Assembly: GCF_003597395.2 (NCBI RefSeq)
Contig: NC_133770.1
Span: 11,914,666 to 11,978,665, forward strand
Length of the DNA: 64,000 bases
Reading direction: 5' to 3'
Source: Chelonoidis abingdonii
Lineage: Eukaryota > Chordata > Testudines > Testudinidae
The notes under the pieces are model-generated. The model had not been told where the DNA came from. It worked only from the letters and a program-made list of their open reading frames with translations, and did not search any database. Below are positions 56,031 to 64,000 of the stretch, piece after piece; positions within the stretch are counted from its first letter, which is position 1; each line of letters starts with the position of its first letter. A program made the translations under genes and the position numbers.

Positions 56031-56603
56031 CCTCTTTCCAAATCCTGTAAACAGTTAGTATTAGCATGGGATTGCAGATCAAATATTATCATAAATTCGC
56101 CGATTCCATTCAGGATGAGTCCGGTAATGTGCTATGAGCAAAGGTGTAGTTTAAAGAAAAGTATGATAGTCTGAAAACCTCATAAGTTTTACTTCTATTA
56201 TTTAAAAATGGTATCCTGCCACTCAGAACCAATTATGTTTCACCAATCATTTTCCCACAAAGCCTATAGCGGCACACACATGACCTCTCTTCTTAAATGT
56301 AGGACAAGACTCTTATTAACGGGAAGTACAGCAATCAATATATATGCAATACCCAATAGCCTCATTCAATTACTTTCCAATTAAGTCAATCAAACTATTT
56401 ACTGTAAACTATGGCGGCTGCCTTGGAGTTATGGGTGGTGAACGTGCCTCTGCAGAAAATGCCACCTTCTAATAACTTCAACTACAGTTATATTTCCCCC
56501 AGCAATTAGTAAATGACTGTATTCTCCTGAGAACCCCATTTTAAAGAGTTCTGAATTCAATGGATGTTTGAATGGGGTAAGATACATAGATGGCCATAGA
56601 TTC

Positions 56604-56855
56604 ATAGACTCTAGGACTGGAAGGGACCTCGAGAAGTCATCGAGTCCAGTCCCCTGCCCTCATGGCAGGATCAAATACTGTCTAGACCATCCCTGATAGA
56701 CATTTATCTAACCTACTCTTAAATATCTCCAAAGATGGAGATTCCACAACCTCCCTAGGCAATTTATTCCAGTGTTTAACTACCCTGACAGTTAGGAACT
56801 TTTTCCAAATGTCCAACCTAAATCTCCTTTGCTGCAGTTTATTCCTGTTCTACTG
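56604..56855 (-). repeat. CR1 3' fragment
   Basis: TTCATAGACTCTAGGACTGG, AAGGGACCTCGAGAAGTCAT, GGAGATTCCACAACCTCCCT and CCTAAATCTCCTTTGCTGC. Confidence 0.9.
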
Positions 56856-57839
56856 ATGGTCATCATCCGCAATCATTATAAAGATCAGCGACATCTCTCT
56901 AGAAGTCCAAAAAAAGTTGTTCTTTTCTGAAAGTTCTGTGTAAAATATATAATAAATATCCTTGAACCCATGGAGATTCCCTGAATAACCGACAAAGGCA
57001 TATGGGTGAAACATGAGAGTCATGTAACGTTCTCATGGAGTGCATCGTTTGCTCCAAATAAATTAGCCTATTTGCCGCCTATATCTGAGTAGGACTTTCT
57101 GTGGGGAAGAAGGCCCTTTTTGCCCTGTAAAGGTAGAGTGAAGTTCTGCGACCATGGATTTGCTCTATTTTTTGGAAAGAGATAACAGGTATTCTCTCTA
57201 ACTTGCAGCAAATGGGTCCATATGAGTGAGGACCATAGATAAAATCTGCCCCTATGCAAAGAGCTAGCATGAGACTGTGCATCAGTAAAGTCCTACATCG
57301 ATTGTATTCTGGTCCACTCCAAATGAAGTTACTTCTGCTTGCCACTTCTTGACTCTTTCTCTATTTTTGCAACAGGCTTTACCAGGCCTTGATCCTGCCT
57401 TCTTTGTTAGAAACTACAGCCCTGGGCAAAGGGCATCATTTCAAGGAACACTACTTTTGCACATCTGGTCAAAGAAAGCACAGCACATACGGCCTAGAAG
57501 ACTCAGTTCCACTTTTTAGGTGATGTTAAAGAACTCCAACATTTCTCAAGATCAAACAAAGTTTCTACTGAGCAGGATGGCTCTCTCCAAAGACACACAA
57601 CAGGCTCAGAGGAGTGTTGGAGAGATTTTCTAGCTGGAATGGTGAAACTATTTAGAGTTAATGCCATACCGCAAAATTCCAAAGATAAGAAAAGATTTAG
57701 TAGTGCAAACTATTTGGGGGTGTGATCCCTTAAACTTAAAACATACTTCTGAATCCAAGCATAATTCCAGAGGAGAAATAAATTGGAGTCATAAGAGTTG
57801 GTTGCATGGTACAAAGAAATAATGCACAAAATAATAATT

Positions 57840-57985
57840 AGCAATTTCTCATCCACAGATCTCAAAGTGTGAGCAAGTATTATTATTCCTGTTCTACTGA
57901 TGGATAAACTATGAACAACAGAAGTGAAGTGACGTGCCCAAATATACAGACGCTAGTAGCAGAGGTGTAAATAGAACTTAGGTCT
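57840..57985 (-). repeat. MIR SINE remnant
   Basis: GATCTCAAAGTGTGAGCAAG, TATTATTATTCCTGTTCTAC and GAAGTGACGTGCCCAAATAT, then CAGAGGTGTAAATAG. Confidence 0.7.
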
Positions 57986-58391
57986 CTATGCTGACAAAAG
58001 ACATCCTTGCCACAAACTGAAACTCACTGCCGTTAGAAACACTTAATAAGTAAGGGTTCTCCTTGACCATAGACAACTAATAAGACTGGCTTGAACCAAA
58101 AGAGTGTGTTGTTGCTTTTCAATAACACAAAAACTGAAATGTTTTTTCTCAAACTTACAAAAACATTGGAAAAAATCACGGAAAGGGTTAGCCTGAGAGG
58201 CACATGTTTCAAAAAAATTGGGGGCATATGAATAAATAAATGTAGTAGCTGTGTGTAAGGGTAGCAGGAGCTGTTTATAATAAATGTTCTCTCCTAGTGG
58301 CCCTTTGGACGATATATGCTAGTAAGTCTTCTTACTTCTGAAATAGACCACATATGGGTACCTGGAAGTTTGTTTATTTGTGGAAATAACC

Positions 58392-59297
58392 CAGTGGTGA
58401 GCTGGAGCCCATTAGTACTGGTTCACGTGAACCGGCTGTTAAATGTAGAAGCCAGTTTAGAACCGGTTGTTAAAAGGGTGGGCAAACTCCGGCCCGTGGG
58501 ACTGTCCTGTCTGGCCCACCTGAGCTCCTGGCTGGGGAGGCTCCCCTGGCCCTTCCCCTGCCTTCCCCCCTCTCACAGAGCCTCAGCATGCTGCGCCGCC
58601 AGCACCAGTGCTCTGGATCGCTCCTGGGCAGCTCTGCAGCTCCTACTGCTTTGAGCGGCATGGTAAGGGGGTGGGGCTGCAAGCTCCAGCAAGTCGCGCG
58701 GCATCCATACATGCTGCCTTGAGCGGCATGGTAAGGGGGCGGGGCCGGGAGGAGAGGTTGGATAAGGGGCAGGGAGCGGTTGGAGGGGGCGGAGGTTCTG
58801 GGTGGGCGGTCAGGGGACAGGGAATGGGGGAGGTTGGGTAGGCGTGGGAGTTCTGGGGTTCTGTCAGGGTGGTAGTGAATGGGGTCGGGGCAGTCAGGGG
58901 ACAGGGAGCAGGGCCAGTTGGGTAGGGGGTGGGGTCTTGGGGGACAGTTAAGGTGGGGGATCTCAGGAGGGGGTGGTCAGGGGACAAGGAGTGGAGGGGT
59001 TGATGGGTTGAGGGTTCTGAGGGGGCAGTAGGGGCAGGACGTGGGTGGGGATCGGATGGGGGGGATAGGCTGTTTTGGGAGGCACGTGGGGCTTGTACTC
59101 ACCAGGCAGTTCCCTACTGGAATGGGCTTGTACTCACTGGCAGCACTTCAGCGGCGGGTCCTTCACTCACTTCAGGTCTTCGGCGGCATTGAAGGACCTG
59201 CCACCGCCATGCCACCGAAGACCCGGAGCGAGTGAAGGACTAGCCACCGAAGAACCGGTAGGGAACCAGTTCCTAAGATTTTGGTACCTCATCACTG
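58392..59297. mobile_element. hAT-type element with GC-rich insert
   Basis: Ends CAGTGGTGAGCTGGAGCC and, read inward from the right, CAGTGATGAGGTACCAAAA. Flanks AAATAACC (58384-58391) and AGACAACC (59298-59305) match 6 of 8. ACCGGTT motifs occur near both ends. At about 58480 a second hAT-like start (GGTGGGCAAACTCCGGCCCG) appears, suggesting nesting. The middle holds a G-rich minisatellite. No transposase. Confidence 0.7.
58640..59060 (+). repeat. G-rich minisatellite
   Basis: Degenerate repeats of GGTCAGGGGACAGGGAG and GTTGGGTAGG with many G3-G7 runs on the + strand. GAGCGGCATGGTAAGGGGG is repeated at about 58651 and 58720. Several segments could form G-quadruplexes. Confidence 0.8.
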
Positions 59298-60101
59298 AGA
59301 CAACCTACAACCATCATAATCATCCCAGTAGGGTGGATTCTAGGTGTATTTGAGTAAGAAGACACAAACTATGGTGCTGCTACACTTTCGCTTACCAAAG
59401 ACCAAATCTTGAAAGGTGCTCCTGAGCACCCACAACTCCACACTACAGCTCTCAAGGTTGGGCACATCAGCTCTGTTTAATGAGTGGCCAGATTGTCCAT
59501 TTACAGCTAGCCATGACTAAAGGGCAGTGTATAGGTGTGCTGCCTCACAAGCAGTCCAAGGAAAGAATTGGATCTCATTAGCAGCAGATTACTATATTCC
59601 CTGCACCAATTCAGCTGTCCCCAAGGAGCATTAAGGTTCGAGCTAAGGCTGTAACCATTCCCCACCCTCTCTGCCATTTCCCACCCATCCTGCAAGGGCA
59701 GGGGGAAATACTGAGCCTGCAGTATCTACTTTGTCCCCTGCGCCTGCAGACATGTGGAGCCTATCCAAACTCACAACTGGTTTATGGCCCTGTGAGTCTC
59801 GATAGACCAGATCACAATCTAGCCCTTAGAAATCAGCTTTCTTTAAGGGTGTAGAAGATTCTGGGAAATAGTGTATGCTCACTTTGAAACATTTAAGGAC
59901 CCTTAATCTCAAAATCATCATGATGTGAACCACTATTTATTGTAACTAATAATGGAAAGCCAGGCAATGGGCACCAAACCTCTACTAGTCTGATACCATC
60001 AACAGCTGGTTAGATTTGGGTTATATTATCAGGACTCTTCTTTCAGGTGTGATGCTGTTACTGTCACTGTGGAGGAAATGCAAAGGTTGTCCTATACATA
60101 C

Positions 60102-60282
60102 CAACTGTTAATCGTATTTCCTCTTCCTGGTTGGCCAGGCCATCATAGTAATAGAGATCAAATCTCCTTTCCGTTTTCCAGTCACCTAGTAAGTCCTTTC
60201 TCAAGCAAAAAAGCACACTGAAATGGCTTTCACTGCACACGACCCAAATTGGGTACCTAGGGGTCTTCAAATAGCAGCCAAC
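60102..60282 (-). CDS. MINDY4: MINDY4 exon with catalytic-histidine motif
   Basis: 181-bp exon of MINDY4 (FAM188B), a MINDY-family cysteine protease that cleaves ubiquitin chains, K48-linked ones preferentially in characterised family members. On the minus strand the acceptor is CTCTCTTTCTTCCAG and the donor is GTATGT. The frame reads [40 protein letters not shown] and [20 protein letters not shown], plus one base. The P-I-W-V-x-x-S-E-S-H-F segment holds the His expected at the MINDY catalytic site. The catalytic Cys motif (G-G-P-C-G) lies in upstream exons beyond this window. The joined three exons give 100 residues and a stop. No lesions are seen. An alternative MINDY paralogue (MINDY3) is less likely because its sequence differs here. 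Confidence 0.93.
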
Positions 60283-60359
60283 CTGGAAGAAAGAGAGAGA
60301 GCATGAAACACAAAACAGTTGATAGTGTACGATAATAGACACAACAATAATTTTCATTT

Positions 60360-60500
60360 ATGTATCACTTTCAACAAACATTAATTAATTAAGGTTCATA
60401 GTACACCGCTAAATCTGGTACGGGTTATTTCCCCTATTTTTATAATTAGGTAAACTGAGGCACAATTAGGTCCAGTAATTTGTCCAAGATTACACACAGA
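60360..60500 (-). repeat. MIR SINE remnant
   Basis: TTATTTCCCCTATTTTTATA, ATTAGGTAAACTGAGGCACA and AGTAATTTGTCCAAGATTAC. Confidence 0.7.
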
Positions 60501-60544
60501 TACAGTATGTTTTTCACTGCAACAAAGGTATGTTCTTAGCTTTG

Positions 60545-60755
60545 GTTAATTAATAGGGGTTAAATTAGAAGTGAAGACACTGCAACTTGGCCATTAACTT
60601 AGCATAGCAGCTTGAGTTAAAAGCCTACAGAGGAACCTGAGGTTAAACTCAAGTTACTAACCTGAGTTAAAAGCCAATTTACTGTATCTTCACTGCTATT
60701 TTAAACTGAGTTAGCTAACCACAGTTAAGAACACTTCTTTTTCACAGAGGGCGAA
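60545..60755. mobile_element. Possible GAGTTA-rich MITE
   Basis: GAGTTAAAAGCC occurs twice and its complement GTTAAACTCAAGTTAC lies between the copies. TGAAGACACTGC on the left and ATCTTCACTGCTATT on the right are also inverted. Ends not defined. Confidence 0.4.
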
Positions 60756-60894
60756 ATCCTGGCCTTACTGAAGTCAGTGGCAGAACTCCCATTGGCTTCA
60801 ATGGGCCCAGGATTCCATCCATGGAATTCAGAAGCAAGCAGAATCCAGTTACCTGTAGTAGTTAATAAACCACACTGGAAAGAGTAGAGTAATT

Positions 60895-60995
60895 CGATGA
60901 TGATGATTTAGTTATTCCTAGGTGCTGTACAGAGGTGCTGTACAGACATTTTGGAAGACAAAATCCCCACTCTGAAGAGTTTACAATCGAATACA
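60895..60995 (-). repeat. L2/MIR-type tail
   Basis: ATTCCTAGGTGCTGTACAGA, then a repeated GGTGCTGTACAGACATTTTG, and CCCCACTCTGAAGAGTTTAC. The element carries a 17-bp internal direct repeat. Confidence 0.6.
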
Positions 60996-61414
60996 ATCCC
61001 CTCATAGCGACACATTTTTCACTGGCATCTCAAATTCAGAGGGTTGGGTTTGCTTTGGTTTTGAATGAGTAGAATAAAACAATACAATCTTTTGAGGTTG
61101 AACAACCATTTCCATTATTACTAAAACGGAAAGATTCTCAGATAGACTAAAATCAACGCATTAGTATTGGCTGCCTTTGAAAAACCTCAGTTCTTTTTTT
61201 TAGCCTTCAATTGCAAGGGCCTTATCATGCTCTCAAGTCACATTTGCAACTCCTGCTGACCTCATATGGAAGTTCCATCCACAGACTAAAGGCACAATAT
61301 AGCCCTAAATATTCTTCATGGGGAAAAAGAATGGCTATTATTTTTAAATCTCCCAATAGTTTGAAATATAAGTAAATACAGTAGTATTGATGGTTCTTGA
61401 ATGATAACCTAACT

Positions 61415-61415
<1 letters not shown>
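60996..61415. other. No exon seen (MINDY4 intron)
   Basis: AT-rich intronic sequence. The preceding MINDY4 exon was searched for on the minus strand and not found. Confidence 0.5.

Positions 61416-61463
<48 letters not shown>
61416..61463. repeat. (ATCT)12 microsatellite
   Basis: Twelve perfect tetranucleotide units. Confidence 0.98.
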
Positions 61464-61637
61464 ATAGGGTTTTATCCTGCTGCCCACCACTGTAGAATTT
61501 GACCACCTTCCATGTAAAATCGATAGCAATAGCAAAGTCCCCACTGGACTTCATAGAGTTTCTGACACATCTTCTTTTTTGGGGTAAAAACTCTTCTTGG
61601 GGTGCATGTTTTTATATATGTATATTTTATATATGTC

Positions 61638-61643
<6 letters not shown>

Positions 61644-61681
<38 letters not shown>
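61644..61681. repeat. (AT)n microsatellite
   Basis: Long perfect AT run within a wider ATATAT-rich region from 61610. Confidence 0.98.
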
Positions 61682-61685
<4 letters not shown>

Positions 61686-61812
61686 GCAATATACATATAT
61701 TTCTGGTGTTTACAACACACTGATATGTAAATTATTTAGGCTATGCTCCTGTATCCACTGAAGTCAATAAGAGATTTATTCTAGATTTTCTTTTCCTGCC
61801 TTAATCTGTTCC

Positions 61813-61939
61813 ATGCATCCGACGAAGTGGGTATTCACCCATGAAAGCTCATGCTCCAATACGTCTGTTAGTCTATAAGGCACCACAGGACTCTTTGCTG
61901 CTTTTACAGATACAGACTAACATGGCTACCCCTCTGATA
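61813..61939 (+). mobile_element. Snapback family, single arm
   Basis: Starts at the family centre (TGCATCCGACGAAGTGGGTA), passes AAGCTCATGCTCCAATACGT and GCACCACAGGACTCTTTGCT, and ends at the complete terminus ACATGGCTACCCCTCTGATA. It is left-truncated at the hairpin loop. No target duplication found. Confidence 0.85.
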
Positions 61940-62101
61940 AAAGACATTTACTTATTTGCTATATTCCTGTAATTGAAATATGGCATCTGAACACAAAGCA
62001 GCTTTGTTTTCCCCATGGAACTGCTGACTGTTTTATCTTCCAGAAATTCTTTAGGGAAACTAAAGACAAAAATAAAGCTTCTATGTTAACAGGATAGCTT
62101 T

Positions 62102-62185
62102 TATTATGATTATAATTATTTCTACTGAGGTGGTGCCTAGAGACCCCAACTCTATCGTGTTAACTGCTGTACAAACGTTAACTTT
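62102..62185 (-). repeat. L2/MIR-type tail
   Basis: TATAATTATTTCTACTGAGG, GGTGCCTAGAGACCCCAAC and TCGTGTTAACTGCTGTACAA. Confidence 0.6.
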
Positions 62186-62569
62186 AGAACTGCTTAACAT
62201 TAGAGTGGTATGTCTGATTTTCATAGATCCATTACTCTTCTTTCCTTCATATTATTTTTCCTTTTTCAATATTGTGAATTTTATCTTGATGACTGCTGCA
62301 CTGATAACCACAGAAATTGAAGCCTTCCATTTAGCTACACTTTTTATGCCACTTCTGTTCTCTACAAAACTGCTGTCATTGGTCCAAGGTATTGGACAAT
62401 GACTCTACAAAGAGACGTAAGGTCAACTGTCATCCCTACAACACAGAACTACTTGTTCTGAGGGTCAGTAACTTTCAAAAGAAGTTTGGACATTTATATG
62501 GATAATGAAAATATCCACAGTTACATTAGGGTGAATAAAAATATAAAAAAAGGCTCTAAATCCTCATCC
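62186..62569. other. No exon seen
   Basis: The open frame 62106-62402 begins in the L2 tail and has no similarity. Confidence 0.4.
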
Positions 62570-62745
62570 ACTAACTAAAAAGAAACCTTCCCTTTGGGCT
62601 GGTGTTCCATAATAATTGTCCAGTATGCGGCTTCTTGCAACTTTCCCTGAAGCTTCTGGTGTTGGCCACTGTCAGAGAAAGGATTTTGGACTAGGTGGAC
62701 TGCTACTCTAGATCTGGTCTGGTAAGTCCTTTATTCCTGAGTTCC
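62570..62745 (+). repeat. CR1 3' end, diverged
   Basis: CAGTATGCGGCTTCTTGCAA, CTTCTGGTGTTGGCCACTGT and CAGAGAAAGGATTTTGGACT. Confidence 0.65.
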
Positions 62746-63545
62746 TGGGACTGAATAAAGATGTCAGGAGAGGGTTCGAGCAGGTATATTTGCTACTGTG
62801 GACATTATGCTATATATTGCAAATATATTGGTGCTTCCAATTCTCAGACACATTGCCAAAGTAAGCTAATCAGAAAAAATACAGCATATGCTGTATAGCC
62901 CATTCTATTACAAAAATCTAAACAAAATTCTCAGCATTGTGAACCATGCACTTTTGTTAATAAGATATGTATTTTGCATCTGCAATGTTATATAAACACA
63001 AAATCAAGCCTATTCCTGAAGCAGAGTTCCTTGGAATGTTAGGTAACAATTCTCTAGCTCAGTAAGTAACTATTTCCTGACTCATTACTTTGTTAATGTC
63101 TACATAACAAATCCTTTTATTCAATAGTTTGGAAAGGAAGGAGTTGTAAATTCTTGGCTCAAAAGTACAAAAGAAATTTTGCAAAGTTAAAAGCTAAAAA
63201 AATAGAACATCATAAAAGGGATAACCATAAGAGAATACATAGATCCCAGATTTCAAAAGATTTCAAATGAGAGGGAAATTGATGAAAAGATTTCACTTTA
63301 CAAAGATGCTTATATTAGTATTCATGTAAATCAAGACAAATGTGAATACTCAGTGACTTCCTTGTAAGAATGCTGTCATCCCATAAATGGCTGCTAAAAT
63401 AACACCCAAAAGGCTTCAAACAATATGTGCCGATGTGAGATTAAGGAAATAGAAAAAGGTTTCCAACCAAGGTTCCACTTTAGTTCTTACTCATTTGAAC
63501 AGTCCCACTGAAGTCAATAGGGCTGCTCATGTGAGTAAGGCCTGC
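62746..63545. other. No exon seen
   Basis: AT-rich intronic or upstream sequence. GAAGTCAATAGGGCTGCTCA at 63511 belongs to the old dispersed family. Confidence 0.4.
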
Positions 63546-63548
63546 CGA

Positions 63549-63745
63549 ATCACAGAATCATAGACTTTAAGGTCAGAAGGGACCATAATGATCATCTAGT
63601 CTGACCTCCTGCACAACACAGGCCACAGAATCTCACTCATCCACTCCTGTATCAAACCAGTGTTTAAGCCATTGAAGTCCTCAAATCATGGTTTAAAGAC
63701 TTCAAGATGCACAGAATCTTCCAGCAAGTGACCCGTGCCCCACGC
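63549..63745 (-). repeat. CR1 3' fragment
   Basis: AATCACAGAATCATAGACTT, TAAGGTCAGAAGGGACCATA and CTAGTCTGACCTCCTGCACA. Confidence 0.9.
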
Positions 63746-64000
63746 TGCAGCCTCAGCTATGTATATTGCACAAAGAACTAAAAGCACATACTGCATTAAC
63801 ATAATAAGTGTTCTACTAGTGTTTAAAACACTGCATGCCAAATCCTCAGCTATTGTAAACAACAGAGTTACACCAATTACACTAGAGGAAGAGTTGGTCT
63901 TTACTATATCATAAAACAGTGTTGTTAGTTGGACTGATAATCAAGAGTTTCAATGAAACAAATACTATCAGCTCTCCCCAAGATTTGAGACCAGAGACCA

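Larger units (their letters stand above)
55885..60101 (-). other. MINDY4 intron
   Basis: It contains L2, CR1 and MIR fragments and a hAT element with a G-rich minisatellite. No extra exon recognised. The 88-codon frame at 57079-57345 has no similarity. Confidence 0.75.

Noticed and set aside
1..64000. CRISPR arrays, bacterial operons, prophage or origin features
   Set aside because: Spliced vertebrate exons and CR1/SINE/LTR repeats show a eukaryotic nuclear genome; no regularly spaced repeat-spacer array is present.

Overview
This window looks like nuclear DNA from a cryptodiran turtle. It carries many CR1 LINEs of turtle type, a tRNA-derived SINE with a CR1-like tail (Cry I type), MIR/L2 remnants, hAT and other inverted-repeat MITEs, and solo LTRs. 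This is inferred from recognised repeat families. No database search was possible.

Gene content is low. I support one protein-coding gene, on the minus strand at the right of the window: the last three coding exons of MINDY4 (FAM188B, a MINDY-family deubiquitinase) at 60102-60282, 55812-55884 and 49132-49180. Splice sites, phases and the predicted 100-residue C-terminus all agree. Earlier exons lie beyond position 64000. The next gene downstream in mammals, AQP1, was not found. Almost every other open reading frame is repeat-derived or due to chance.

Layout. 0-4.8 kb: a CR1 split by a solo LTR with a duplicated U5 end, then an LTR-like element carrying a snapback element. 7.6-9.9 kb: a CR1 split by a solo LTR with a perfect 5-bp target duplication, then a hAT MITE. 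11.5-14.5 kb: MITE cluster, two with perfect 8-bp duplications. 17.8-22 kb: a MIR split by a short CR1, long CR1 fragments and an RTE-like ORF2 tail. 24-28.7 kb: a near-full-length CR1 with ORF1 and a 256-bp assembly gap, an LTR-like element and a hAT MITE. 29.7-32.2 kb: an LTR-like element holding a Cry I-type SINE, then a CR1 sharing an identical tract with the 24-kb copy. 35.8-38.3 kb: a MITE split by a CR1, and more CR1. 43.9-48.6 kb: MITE nest just downstream of MINDY4. 49-64 kb: MINDY4 exons and repeat-filled introns.

The most unusual signal is a dispersed family of inverted-arm (snapback) elements with six copies here. Four have perfect 9-14 bp target-site duplications, and copies are typically truncated at one end only. 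That pattern points to retroposition rather than cut-and-paste MITE movement.
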